From Porphyra umbilicalis (Eukaryota; Rhodophyta; Bangiophyceae; Bangiales; Bangiaceae): a DNA stretch of 64,000 bases. The stretch covers positions 62,001-126,000 of the forward strand of contig KV918984.1 in the NCBI GenBank assembly GCA_002049455.2. Direction: 5' to 3'. The first letter of the stretch is position 1, and each line of letters opens with the position of its first letter. The position numbers and the translations under genes are program-made. The notes beneath the pieces are model-generated. The model was not told where the DNA came from, made no database searches, and worked only from the letters and a program-made list of their open reading frames with translations. This document shows positions 32,448-43,651 of the stretch, in pieces.

Positions 32448-35138
32448 ACCCAAATCCGTCGGGCGACGCCCCGCGGCCTCGTCGCCCCCCGGCGCGCCGC
32501 CGCCGCCGCCGTCGCGGCCCCCCCCCCGCGCGGCGGTGCGCGGCGGCGCGTCGCTGCGGCCGCCGCCCGTGGCGCCGCGTCGACCCGCGCGACGGCCGCG
32601 GCGGCGGCTGGCAATGGGGTGCCCGGGGTGGCCGCCCCCCCCCCCCCCCCCGCGGCGACGGCATTGACGATGGGGAGCTGCCGCCCCCGACCGGCCCCGT
32701 GCGCTTCTTTGAGCTCGTCCGCCTCGTCGCGCGCCTCGCGCGCCCCTTTTGGGGCGGGCGCGACCGCCGCACCGCGTGGGCGTGGTCGGCCATAACGGTC
32801 GTGTTGGCGTTTGCAACGACCGCGTATGCGGTGCTGCTGTCGTTTACGCAGCGGATGTTTTGGAATGCGCTCAGCAGTCGGGACGCGGCCAAGTTTGGGC
32901 GCCTCCTCAAGTTTTAGTGCGTTGGCCGTGTTGGGAGGAGGGGGGGGGGGGAGGGGGGGGGGGGGCGAAAACATGGGCGGGTGTGTGGCGGAGTGGGGTC
33001 AAGCGCCGCGCACGACGACGTGGTGCGGCTGCGCGTTTGTGTGTCCGACGGCCGAGCCTTTGCTGACTGACATGTCTGGTGCCGGTAGCTGCTGCGCTAC
33101 GTCGCGCCTCGTCTCGTTTGTTCCGACTGTGTTGCTTTTTCTGTGTGCAGTGCGGCGGCGGTCATCATTGGCCCCATCGTGATTGTGACCTACGAGTGGG
33201 CCAAAGCGCGCATGTCCCTCCTCTGGCGCCGCTTCCTCACCAAGCGCGCCCTCAACGCCTACACCCGCAAGCTCGCCTACTACAACCTCGAAAACGAGGG
33301 GGCGGTCACCAACGTTGACCAGCGCATCGCCGAAGACATCCGCACCTTTACCGACCGTGCGGTCAACCTGATGTGCATCGTCGTCGTGAGTGCCATTGAC
33401 TTGGTCACTTTTTCGGTCATCCTCTTTCGCATCTACCCACCCCTGTACGTGGCGCTGCTCGCGTACGCGGCGGTCGGCACGGGGGTGACGCTGGTGCTCG
33501 GCTCGCGGCTCGTCAGCCTGCGGGAGGGGCAGCTGACCGCCGAGGCCGACGCGCGCTTCTCGCTGCTGCGCCTCAAGGACAATGTCGAGTCGGTCGCCTT
33601 TTACGGGGGGGAAGCGACGGAGCGCCAGGAGCTGTTCCGCCGCTTTGCGAGCGTCTTTGCCAACGCGTCGCGGCTGGTGTCGTGGGAGCGGAATGTGGCC
33701 TACGTGACGCGCGGCTAGTACGTTTTGGGAGCGTGAGGGAGGGCCATCGGGGGGGTCGGGGGCAGCGATGGGGTGATGACCGCAGGGCGCGACTGTCTCG
33801 TCGGGGGCTGGTGCGGTCGCCGGTCGCGGCGTGTGCTGCTGGGGTGCTCACATCTAACGTTGGCGGTCTCCTCTGGTGCCTTGCTTGTCTGCGCTGATGC
33901 TATGTCAACCCCACAGCAAGTACGTGGTGCAAATTCTGCCGTCCATGGTCGTGGCACCGGTCTTCTTCAAGGGCAAGATGGAGCTGGGCGCCATCTCCCA
34001 GACTTAGTAAGTTGGGCGCTGCTTTTCGGGCACGAGTGGCGAGCAGGCTTGCGGGTGGAGGGCCTGGGGCTGGTGATGAGCTGGACGAGGTTCGTGTCTC
34101 GCGCAGTTGTGGAATCTTGTTGGGGGTGCCTATGCGCTGGAAACTGACGTATCCTGTTCTCTCTTGCATCGTGGCGCGTGCCCGCTCCTCTCTCGGTGGC
34201 TCTATCTCAGCTTTTCTTTCAACCACGTCCTCGCCGACGTGAGCCTCATCGTCTCGGAGCTCTCCTCGTTGGCCGAGTTTGCGGCGGGCGCCCGCCGCCT
34301 CGGGACGCTCACGGATGCGCTGGATCAGGAAGGCCGGTCGGAGAGTGCCGTGCCCGTCTTGGAGCCGGCCGCCATCAAGGCCGCCGCCGTGGACGGGGCC
34401 GCCGCGACCCCGGCCGGCGCCGTCACACAGCGGGTCTTGGCGACCTCTGTGGACCCAGTCATTCGGCTGACAGACGTGAGCATCACCACCCCTGGCGTGC
34501 GGCCGCGGTCGCTCGTGCAAGGTGTTTCCCTCGCCGTCCCGACCGGCAGCCGGCTGTTGATTATGGGGGATTCGGGTGTCGGCAAGTCCTCCCTCCTCCG
34601 CACCATTGCCGGCCTGTGGACGGCCGGGTCGGGCACCGTCGATCGCCCCGCCGTCTCTGACGTCCTCTTTCTCCCGCAGCGCCCCTACATGACGCTCGGG
34701 TCGTTGCGTGAAAACGCGGCCTACCCGGCCACCCCCGCGTCGGTGGCCAACCCCGGCGGCGTCACGGACGAGGCCATCCTCCGCGTCCTCCAGGCGGTCA
34801 ACCTCGGCAGCCTCGCGGAGCGCGCCGGCGGCCTCGGCGCCCGCGGGGAACGCCTCGCAGGGGTGCTCTCCCTCGGCGAGCAGCAGCGGCTGGCCTTTGC
34901 ACGCGTCGTCCTGTCGGGCCGCCGCGTCGTGTGCCTCGACGAAAGCACCTCGGCGCTCGACGTGGAAAACGAGGCGCGCATGTACGGGCTGCTGGCAGAC
35001 GCGGGCGTGACGGTCGTTAGCGTCGGCAACCGGCCGACGCTGTTCCGCCACCACGACACGGTGTTGCGGCTGGAGGGGGGGGGGGGTGGTCCGTGGAGGA
35101 GGCGGCGACGGCGGCGAGGCGAGCGATGGCGGCCCTGA
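32353..35138 (+). CDS. Half-size ABC transporter, YddA/ABCD2-like, four exons, probably plastid
   Basis: Exons are 32353-32916, 33151-33717, 33917-34006 and 34211-35138. The donors are GTGCGT, GTACGT and GTAAGT, and every junction is in phase 2. The membrane domain matches the YddA/SbmA-related half-transporters: FELVRLVARLARPFW, FWNALSSRDAAKFGRLLKF, NVDQRIAEDIRTFTD, FNHVLADVSLIVSELSSLAEF. The ATPase has Walker A GDSGVGKSS, signature LSLGEQQRLAFAR and Walker B VVCLDESTSALD. The H-loop reads SVGNRPTL, where the family has SVGHR, so the switch His is Asn. The N-terminus from ATG 32353 is Ala/Arg-rich like a plastid transit peptide, but it changes frame at runs of 27 C (32421-32447) and 17 C (32635-32651). 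The C-terminus changes frame at 12 G (35075-35086). It would work as a dimer, exporting an unknown, perhaps lipid-like, substrate. Family call is strong; location is inferred. Confidence 0.85.
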
Positions 35139-36391
35139 CGGGGGGAGCTTGAGGCGGCAGCGGCGGTGGGGGCGGCGTCGGCAACGTCATCGGCAACGGC
35201 GTCGGCAACGGCGACGGCGGATGCCCAGGGTGGTGACGAAGCGGTGCTCTCGCAGATGCTATGCTATCGCCTACGATGCTACGTTGAGCTCCGTCGGTGT
35301 GTGGTTGGCGGCCTGATGGCGAACTGTTGCCTGTTGGTGCGACGGTGCGACGGTCGACCACTTCTGGCGCAGTTGACACTCTACGTCATGATTTCTTTTT
35401 TTTCTCGGACAGACCTATTGGGACCTGCATTTTGTTTTTCTTTCCATCTGTGTTAATCTGCTCCCGTTACATGTACTGTATATCCTCGTTCCCTTCTCTG
35501 TTGCCCGTCGCTGTCGAGCGTGCGCCGTTGGAGGCGTAAAATGTGAGTGTGCCGGCTCGCTCTCACTCGTCTTCGCGATTTCTGTGCTGTGAGAAAATGT
35601 ACTGGTCATGGAAAACTGTGGCGGTCGTTTCAGGGGGGGGCGGCCGTCGATGCGGGCCGGTGGCCGCTCACCCCGGTCTTTGCTTTCTTTTTTTTTTTCG
35701 CAGCAACCGTCTCTCGCTTCCCACCTGTCCGTCACGCCGTGCCACTCGGCCGGTGCACCCGACCATTGTTGGAGCGCATCCCAACCCCTCGTGCCGCCCC
35801 GAAAGCACAAGCAAACTACGTTCTTGTCCCGTGGCGCCCAGCTTGCCTGCCCCCGTCCCTCGCCGCAGTGACACACTGGCAGCGCGCCCCCCCCCCCCGC
35901 CCCCCCACCCCCGCGCCCGCCCACGCGCCCTTGTTGAACCGCGCAATCACAGCGTCGTGCACGCGCGCGCTCACCCACTTGGGCGCCGGCGCGCCCGCCG
36001 TACGCAGCGCCAGTGGATTCCTTGAAAACGAGTGAAAAGGTTCTCCAAAGCGGGGCACATCGTGTCATGCCATGATACATCGTGTCATGCCATGATGTCA
36101 GAGCTACGCAGGGTGTGGCCGCGTACAGGGCGTGCGCCCCTTCTGCAGCCGAAGGTTTTTCATGCGCTTCGCGCTCTCTTCATGGACGATGTAGCATGTT
36201 CGGGGTGTATTTACGATCAACATGAGTGAAAAAAATGAGAAAAGCAAACAATGCAGCGAAAAAGACCCCCGTAGGCTCCGCCGCGGGGGCTTCCCCAGTG
36301 ATCCATCGCCGCCGCCACACTGCATACGGGGCCATTATCGACTCCGTCGTTGGCACAGTACGAGTCATCCCAGCTCGACAGAGCTATTCCG
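35139..36391. other. Spacer between convergent genes
   Basis: Holds the 3' ends of the ABC gene and the Cys-rich gene. There is a T-rich stretch near 35390-35460 and another run of T at 35689-35698. A 20-bp direct repeat lies at 36057-36096. No gene is supported. Confidence 0.4.
36057..36096 (+). repeat. 20-bp unit, two exact tandem copies
   Basis: ACATCGTGTCATGCCATGAT occurs twice, directly adjoining. The word CATGCCATG makes it partly palindromic. Confidence 0.8.
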
Positions 36392-36745
36392 TCAAGCAGT
36401 GGGGGCCGTGACGCCCCCGTCGCCACGCCGGGCCGTGTGAGGCAGCACTGGCGCGTGCGCCCGCACGCACCGGCCCGTCCCCCCACAGTCGCGAGTGCAG
36501 TTAAGAGTCCCGCACGTGACCGGGTCGATGCTGCACACGGACGGGTTGCAGCGGTCGCGGTTGATGCACACCCGCGGTTCGCCGCGGAGGTCGGGGCACT
36601 CCCCCGACTCGGAACACGGCAGGAAAGGGTCACACACGTCGCTGGGTGCGGGCGCCGCCATGGTAGTACGCACCCCCCCGGACGCAGCGGCAACGAATGC
36701 AGCGGCAACGACGAGGAGCAGGGTGGGGAAGCGGATGGCAGCCAT
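36392..36745 (-). CDS. Small secreted Cys-rich protein
   Basis: This single exon encodes 117 aa. ATG 36745 is chosen because it opens a classical signal peptide: MAAIRFP, then a hydrophobic core LLLVVAAAFVAAASGG, with a likely cut near residues 22-26. The mature part has about a dozen Cys in 60 residues (DVCDPFLPCSESGECPDL, CINRDRC, CSIDPVTC, CTRDCGGTGRC). This spacing suggests several disulfides, in the manner of EGF-like or small inhibitor domains, though no family is matched. The tail after the last Cys is polar. A TATA-like box lies 170 bp upstream. It would be exported through the ER to the cell surface or wall. Function unknown. Confidence 0.6.
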   Translation of the reverse strand: MAAIRFPTLLLVVAAAFVAAASGGVRTTMAAPAPSDVCDPFLPCSESGECPDLRGEPRVCINRDRCNPSVCSIDPVTCGTLNCTRDCGGTGRCVRAHAPVLPHTARRGDGGVTAPTA

Positions 36746-36917
36746 CGTGACGTAGGGGGACGAGGGGAGGCGAGGAAAGCCGCTGTAGTCGGTTTGCCTG
36801 TAGAGAGCAGTCGGTCTACCGGGAGGCTGTGTTTTAAGGCGTGTGGTGTAGGTGTTGCGTTCTTGTTGTGGTCGGGTACCTGGCAAGATGTTGTAGGCCA
36901 ACTACCGACACTCGCTC

Positions 36918-36924
36918 TTTATAC
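36918..36924 (-). promoter_or_regulatory. TATA-like box of the Cys-rich gene
   Basis: TATAAAG on the minus strand, about 173-180 bp before ATG 36745. Confidence 0.4.
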
Positions 36925-37690
36925 GCGCGGAGCGGCGACTGCGGCCCGCCAACGGCCGCCGACGACCAGGGCGAAGACGCCTTCAGTGCCGGTTCCGCTG
37001 ACGAAGTGGGCGCTGCCGCGGCCGCTGTTGAGGCTTGAGCCTTGCGAGGAAGGTCTTCGACGGGGTGGTGGCTACGTCTGGCTGAGGACCTTGTTGCGCC
37101 AACCCGTCTGCGACGGGTTCGGCGGATTGACGCGCCGTAGCGGGTCTGTCGGGTCGCTTTCAACACCGCGTGCCCAATGGTGCGCCTGACGGGTCGGGCG
37201 GGGCGCCCTGACGGGTCGACAACGTGTCGGGGCAGCAGCTCGAGGTCAACTCACATACTGTACCACCGCTGCCACAAAACTGTACAGTAATTGAAAATAC
37301 AGACGCACGAGATCGATGACAAATTACCAGAACAGGTCAGATTTGCACCGGGCTGCGCAGCGAGCCCATATCCTTTCCTCAAAAGCACATCTGGTTTTCG
37401 GCGTTTTGGGGAACAGAAAAGCTGCAAACTGCCCGAGGCTCTGTCAAGGCAGATTTTATCCAGAAACGGCGCCTACAGTGGCTGTCCGCCGGAATAGATA
37501 CTGTACTTGTCCGCTCGTCAAAAGAGAGACACAGTACGACACGCACGTACTGCTTCCTTCTTGAAGGAGAGAGACGTGGAGGTCCATCTACATATATGGC
37601 TCTGCGAGCGGCCTTCAGTGCGAGGTGAGGCAATGTTTCTGTCCCCGCAATCAGAAAAAGCAAGGATCTCGCTTCGGATCATCCGAAGCC
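36925..37690. other. Intergenic, no gene recognised
   Basis: Includes a lower-GC part (about 37230-37700) with several ACTGTAC words, but no complete repeat or gene could be fixed. Confidence 0.35.
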
Positions 37691-39460
37691 CATGATGGGC
37701 CGTTTTCTCCTTCCTGACCGCGCCGTTTACTGTAACTCCTCATTGTGCTTCGTCCCTGATCGACTTTTTTCCCACGGTGCGGCTCCTCTGCCGACCACCC
37801 CACCTCTGCTGCGCTCTTTTCTCCTCTGCCCCCATCTCTTCTCCCCTGTTTCCTCCCCTTCCTCCCCCCTCCCCCTCCATGGGGATCATGCCGACCTCTT
37901 TGGGCGCCTACCGCTCTGCGTTGACAGCGTGACCCGTTTGGCCCCGGCCCCACCGGCAGCCACCCGCCGGCGACGCGGGTGTCGGCAGCGGTCGCTGCAG
38001 CGTCGCTTCTCTTTTACCAACAACACCCGTCACCGTTGGGATTACGGCGTAGGCGCGCCCCGCCGACGGGGTGCCCACGGCGCTGGCCGGCACCGTCGGA
38101 GCGACCACCCTCGATGCTGTTGTCGCTGTCGTACCGGCATGGGGCGCCGCGGGCGGTCGGCAACCCCGCGGATGGGGACCTCCTCCCCCCCTTTTTCCCG
38201 CTCCTGTTTTCCCCCCGCTTTGTAATGTCGACCACGGGCACGCTTTGCCAGCGGCGCTGAGCCAGGTTGTGGGGGTCCCCACACGTGCGCCTCGGCCCGC
38301 CACCGAGGACCCGTCGGTCAAGTACGTTGCGGCGCCGGGGCAGACGGCGACGCGTAGTCGCCGTCGACGTCCGCCGTGCAACCCGGCCGGGTGTTGCACG
38401 GCAACCATGGGGCCGCCGTCGTGACCGCCAGTGAAGCGCAGGCGACCCGGCGTCATCCGTCAGACACGGTGGTTGGCGCCTCCCCCCCCACGTCGGTTGC
38501 CTGCGTCGGTGGCAGCACGGGTTCCAAGTGCGTGCTCGTCGCCGCCCATGGCGTTGCCAGCGTGCCCGAGGCGCTCGTCGTTGGCACCCCCTCCGCGGCT
38601 TTGCTGGACGCGCGGGTGCCCGCCACTCGCGCACGTCCACGCGTTTGACGAGGAGCCGCTTTTCCCCCTGCGGCGGCGTCGGCCACCTCCCCATCCTCCC
38701 CGACGGCGCGCGGCATGCGGGAGGTCGGCACCGCCGAGTCTATGACCCCGTCGACCGAGGCCGTGCGGCGAGGCGGTAGTTTGGCATTTTTAAGGGGGCA
38801 CTCCGTGTCCTGCTGGGATGGGGGGGGAGGAAAGGGGGGGTGCGAGCGTCGCGCTCCCCGATGGCCGCCCGCGGTGGGGCGTTGTCGACGCTGCCCCCGT
38901 CGGCCACCCCACGTTTGCACCGCCGCGGGCGTGCCGACGCCTGCCGCCGCCGTCACTGCCACGGCCGCCGCCGCCTCTGCCCTCGCGCCGCGCGTGGCGA
39001 CGCGCGTCGGGGCCGCCGCCGCCGCCGCCGCCGCTCCCCTGGCGATGGGGGTGGCGACGCACGTGGGGTCCGCCGCCCCCGCCGCGCCGCGTCGGGGTGG
39101 CGCTCCCGCGGGCGCGGCCGTGCACGCCCCGGCGCGGGGGGGTGGCCCGCGTGGGCGGCGCGGCGCCCCGCCGCCGCCCGCACCGGCAGGGTCGGTGGCG
39201 CGGCGCGCGCCGCGCGGCCGCCGCGACGCGGCGGTCGTGATCAGCGCGCGCGGGGGGCCCCATGTCGTCGACACCACCGCCGCTAGACCGCCGCGCGGGA
39301 GTGGGGTCGGACGGCGGCGGCGGGGGGGGGCGACCGGCACCTTTCGGGGGGGGGCGCGGGGGCGCGCCGACGTGCCGTCGTCGACGCCGTCGCGGCGAGG
39401 AACGGAGGGCGCGCACCCCGCCGGTGGGCTTCCCCACCACGACGCTGCAAGCTGAACAAT
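37691..39460. other. GC-rich region with ambiguous coding on both strands
   Basis: Protein-like frames occur on the plus strand (about 38053-38424 with VPTALAGTVGATTLDAVVAV; 38376-38648; 38715-39455, Ala-rich) and on the minus strand (38453-39487; 37908-38456). None has a domain, and no splice structure could be chosen between them. One gene probably lies here, but its strand and frame cannot be decided by eye. Confidence 0.3.
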
Positions 39461-40909
39461 TACATGTATTTTTATTAAGGATCGCATACAGTGCGGTCGC
39501 GCGTACCATCCAGATTCCAGCCACCTCCTTGGCGGGCAAGATTCGTGGCCTGAAGCGCTCGCTGACCGTGCGCACCGTCATGAGACCTCCTGAGCATGAC
39601 TCAGGCCCACCCACGAATTCGACTGGCAAGTTTGGAGGTCGACACTGGGCCTGCGCGGCGAGTGCTCGGGCGTGGGGGGGGCTCCACAACCGCCCAAAAC
39701 GACCGCGCCGGGCCCTGCTGAGCCGTCGCCCGGCCGTGCCGCTCTCACAACGGCAACCGTGTTTGCCAACAGTTGCCCGGCGGCCACGAGCGGCAGCAGA
39801 CTTCACTAAGAAAAGGCCCCCCTTCTGAGCCACCCCGGGGTGCGCCACGTGGGCACACGACAGTGTGTACAGCGCGACAGGCATGCAGGGCCTCGCTCCT
39901 TCGAGCGCAACTATTGGCTCAACGAAGTTTGTGCGAGCCCACGCTGTACTGTCGGCCAGCGCGGCACCCGCCGCACAGCCTCTCGTGGGGCTCCAAGTGC
40001 GCTCCCAGAACGAAACGCGGCTGTCGGGCACGTCACAACGAAAGGGGCCCTGGTGATCTTCACGTACGCGCCCTCTGCGGCACCTGTCGCCGCGGCTCAT
40101 GGGTGGCCGCTGCGGCAACAGGCGACCGAGGGGCTCGAGACCGCCCGGCCACTGCGCGTGGGGCTCGGGATTTGACAGGCGCCGCCCACGCAATCGCTTT
40201 TTTCACAGTGGAGCCAATGGAGCAGCTGCGGACGATGCCCACCAGCGCGCAGCGCCTCTGCCTCCTGTCGTGAATTTGGCTTTGTGGGCAGCCGCCCCGA
40301 TTGGCGTCACTCCTTTGGGGGTCGGCGGCGGATTGGGCACGCTCTCCCAGACTGTCGTCACGGACACTCCGGCAACCACCCAAAACGGGCGGGCGTCGAC
40401 GCCCGTGCCTCACTAACCCGTCAGCCGTGGCTCCTGAGTCACGATGCGGCCGACAGGTGAGGCCGGTCGCCGACGGCCGCTACGCGATGGAGGCAGGATC
40501 GCCTTGAGCGCAGGCCCGCTGGCCAACCCACTGGCCACGCCTCGTGTTCATCCTCCATCTCGCTGCGGGGATGCTTGCAAGCCCCCGAGCGTAGACGCGC
40601 CCAGCGTGTCTGCCTGGCCGGGCGGCCGCTTGACACGGCGCAACTCGAGGGGGTCCGCGACAGGCCCGCCCCCCCGCGGTGGGGACCAGGGCTTCCACCC
40701 CCTGGGTGCCCCCACTGAGGCCACCCGTCAGGGACTGGGGCGCCCCCCCAGAGCTTCTGGCGGCTACCACGGCTACGCAACCGCCTGGAGCGCACGCGCG
40801 GCTCGTCCGTGGCCTGTCGTCATGACGCTCAGACAGCCTGTGGCGAGGGGTTGCCCGACTCGGGCGGGGCGCTTGTCTTTTTTAGGCAGCCCCCGGCGAC
40901 CCGACAACG
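39461..40909. other. Intergenic, no gene recognised
   Basis: Short and medium frames overlap on both strands without domains, repeats or clear signals. Confidence 0.35.
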
Positions 40910-40914
40910 TATAA
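40910..40914 (+). promoter_or_regulatory. TATA-like element
   Basis: TATAA 140 bp before ATG 41050, a distance similar to that of the TATA-like boxes of two other genes in the window. Weak on its own. Confidence 0.25.
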
Positions 40915-41049
40915 CCAGGCTGGTGGTGGGCTTGCAACGGACGGGAGCGCCCGCACCGCCCGGTGCAGCCCCTCAGCACACCGCCGTTCCCGTTTGCACC
41001 CGTCTCGAACCCGCGCAAGACACGCGGGCAGCACCGCCTTCTTTGCACA

Positions 41050-42258
41050 ATGGCCATGCCAGCGCTGTCCATGGCCGGCGTCGACGACGTTGCGTTTGTC
41101 GGACGCGGCATGCCCTCTTCCCCCATCACACCCGCCATCCTCGGACTGACGATGCCGCCGCCCATGGAGCCGCGCCGCCGCGGCATTGACGCGGACGCGC
41201 TCGCGACGCTCTTCACCGACTCGTGCCGCGTGGCGCCCCCGTCCGAGCCGCTGCCGCAGCCGGCGCCGCGCCGAACGCTGTCGCTGCCGCCGTGCTCCCC
41301 GTTTGTGCTTGACGACGCGCTGTCGTACTCACCACCACCCGCCGACGACGTGGTGTCGTTGGAGGACGATGTGGATGAGATCCAAGTCCACCGCCCACTC
41401 CCGCCGGTGAGTTCTTCGCCGCAGTGTTTGCCGGCAGCCGCCCGCTCCTCGTCGGGATCCTTCTCGTCGCTGAACTTTTCGACGTGCTCCTCGTCGGTTG
41501 GGGAGAGCGCCCCGTCGGCGCCGCCGACGCCCAAACTCCGTGCCGCCGCCCCCATCAACGCCATCCTCATTGCGGGCGCGCCGCTGTCCGTCTCAGAGCC
41601 GGCGCTCGTGGACCTGTTTGCCTCCCTCGGGCCCGTCGTCTACTCGCGAACGCTCCCGCTGGCAGACGGCACCCGCCTCGCGCGGCTGTTGTACGTGTCC
41701 CCGGCGGCGGTAGCGTCGGCAGTGCGGCTGGATGGCGCGCGCCTCGGCGGCCGCACCCTGACGGTGGTACACGCGGGTAAGGAGGGCGTACAGCTGCGGC
41801 AGCTGGCGGCGGCGCTCAACGATCAGCTGGCGGGGGCGACCGCTACGGCAGCGGGCGGCATTGTCGCCCGCGCCATGGCCGCGTGGACGACGGCGGCGGC
41901 GGTACCCGCGGCGGGCAAGGCCGATGGGCCTGGCGAGGCTGCCGCGGCGGCACCGACGCGGCGGCAAAGTAACCGGCGGCCGGCTGAGGACGCGCGGGCG
42001 CTCGCGCTGCGGCTGGCACGGTCTGCTTGTCAAGACGCCCCGGAAGCGCCCGTCACGGCCGCCGTCCGGGAGGCGCGCGCGCGGGTGTGCGCGGCTGCAG
42101 TCGAGGAGGCCCGCGAGGAGCGGTCGGGGTCCCGCTCCGCGTCGCCCTTCCCCGACATGGACGGGTGGTCGTGGGGGTCTGCGCTGTCGGCCGCGACGCG
42201 GGCAGCGTCTTGGGTCTCTTCCCCGTGGCCACCGACCGAGGGAGATTCGCCATGCTAG
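41050..42258 (+). CDS. Protein with a divergent RRM-like domain
   Basis: Single exon, 402 aa, from ATG 41050. The first 165 residues are Ser/Pro-rich with an acidic patch (VVSLEDDVDEIQVHRP). Residues about 170-242 have the pattern of an RNA recognition motif: strand 1 INAILIAGAPL in the place of RNP2, a helix SEPALVDLFASLG, a strand VVYSRTLPLADG, then RLARLLYVSP in the place of RNP1, the second helix AAVASAVRLDGARLGG and the last strand RTLTVVHA. The aromatic residues of RNP1 are mostly missing, so RNA binding may be weak or replaced by protein binding. A long Ala/Arg-rich helical region follows, and a short Trp-rich end (DGWSWGS..SWVSSPWPP). Assignment rests on pattern only. It might be a splicing or RNA-processing factor. 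Confidence 0.5.
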   Translation: MAMPALSMAGVDDVAFVGRGMPSSPITPAILGLTMPPPMEPRRRGIDADALATLFTDSCRVAPPSEPLPQPAPRRTLSLPPCSPFVLDDALSYSPPPADDVVSLEDDVDEIQVHRPLPPVSSSPQCLPAAARSSSGSFSSLNFSTCSSSVGESAPSAPPTPKLRAAAPINAILIAGAPLSVSEPALVDLFASLGPVVYSRTLPLADGTRLARLLYVSPAAVASAVRLDGARLGGRTLTVVHAGKEGVQLRQLAAALNDQLAGATATAAGGIVARAMAAWTTAAAVPAAGKADGPGEAAAAAPTRRQSNRRPAEDARALALRLARSACQDAPEAPVTAAVREARARVCAAAVEEAREERSGSRSASPFPDMDGWSWGSALSAATRAASWVSSPWPPTEGDSPC

Positions 42259-43651
42259 CGGTGGGGATGGGGGGGAGTGCCCCCGTCAAGCGTCTTGCAT
42301 GTGCGTCTTTTTTCTAGTGGTATCTATTGAGTGACGTTTCGTCAGGGGGGGTTTGTACAGGGGGCTGCCTCGCTTGGAATGTGCGCGCTGCTCGAGCGGT
42401 CGAAAAGCGAGTGGCTTGGAACGAGTGCGCGCCCCCTCGTTGTGTCTGCGCTGGCCGTATTCCGTGCGTCCAGGGAGTGCAAAGCATGTCGGTAAACATG
42501 TAGTCGTTATCGGCCAGACCCGTTGCCTGTGATGGAGCAAACACCGTCGCCTTCGTCGTCGGCCATGTCCCCTTTTGAGCCACGGGCGGACGAATGCGCG
42601 TGCTCCGGGATCCGCCGCCGCCCGTCGACGAGCCGTTAGCACACTCGCGCCATCGTCAACCATCCGTCGTGGACGGATGTAGGGCAGGGCTAGAGTTACA
42701 TTTTAGCACGACTGTGAGAGAGCATCGGTTCTGTCGAGTGACCCCACGGCGCGTGCTGATCGTGGATGCGCAGCGCACCGCCACCGACCAACGCCGCCGG
42801 GGCCGCCATCCCCTCGTCGCCCGCCCCCGCGGTCATATCAATACGGATGAGGGGTTCAGCACTCTCGATGGTGGTCAAGAGTGGTACCAACAACGCGACG
42901 TGGACCCGCCACGGTGGGGAGGGCGTCGACTCCCATCGACCACAAACGCCGAAGCTGGATGGCTTGCTGATGAAGTAGTCGAGCTGTTGCTGCCACACCA
43001 GATCGGCGACAGTGGCGGCACGTCGACCACATGGGCGCCAGACATCTCGTGGCCGTCGTTTTCGTGTGCCACGTTCATGCCGTCCGCAACACGAATTCAC
43101 AGGCTCGACAAGCGACAGGCCAGCTGAGCAGCAAATCTGTCGGATTGGCGGCGGACATCGGCTCCATCCACAGCGGTTGGTCGGCGCCGAGGTTGGGGAG
43201 CGTGAGCGAGGCATTGTACCGGGCCTCTGCTCCATTCAGTCTGTCAAGACTACTGAGACGTGGCCGAGTGTGGACCTGGTAGCACCGGAAACACGCCGGC
43301 TGCGGCGGCCACGACCGACATTAAAGCAAGCGGCAGCAGGTTGCTTGGGCGCTGTCGCATGTCTTTCATCTATCCGTGTACCTCGTGACCTCACTCACCT
43401 CGGGTGCGCAGTCCAGTCGGCATGCGACGAGGACACTGAGGTACAAAAAGAGAATATTATTGGACTGAAGGAAACGAATGCGCGCCAACAAAAAGGTCGC
43501 TCGCACACACACAGACGACCACCCTGCAAACCCCACCAGGCGTCGGAAGGTATGAACATATAGGGGTAAGGGTGTCAAGCAAACGGCGCGCCGTGGGAGG
43601 ATCGCAGCACCCACGCTACACAAATCATGCAAGGAGTGACGCATGGGTCAA
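42259..43651. other. Intergenic, possible relic coding
   Basis: A minus-strand frame at 42696-43235 contains QQLDYFISKPS and PPWRVHVALLVPL. This vaguely recalls the end of an endonuclease domain of non-LTR elements, but the similarity is too short to call. No other feature is supported. Confidence 0.3.

Noticed and set aside
29565-32816. A 1083-codon open frame on the minus strand
   Set aside because: Composition is almost wholly Arg, Ala, Gly and Pro without domains, and it overlaps the real ABC exon on the other strand. Only the small part encoding ALPNFSVRTFKKIG belongs to a gene.
42696-43235. Possible endonuclease fragment of a non-LTR element
   Set aside because: Only QQLDYFISKPS and a following hydrophobic stretch recall such domains, and no catalytic motif is seen upstream.
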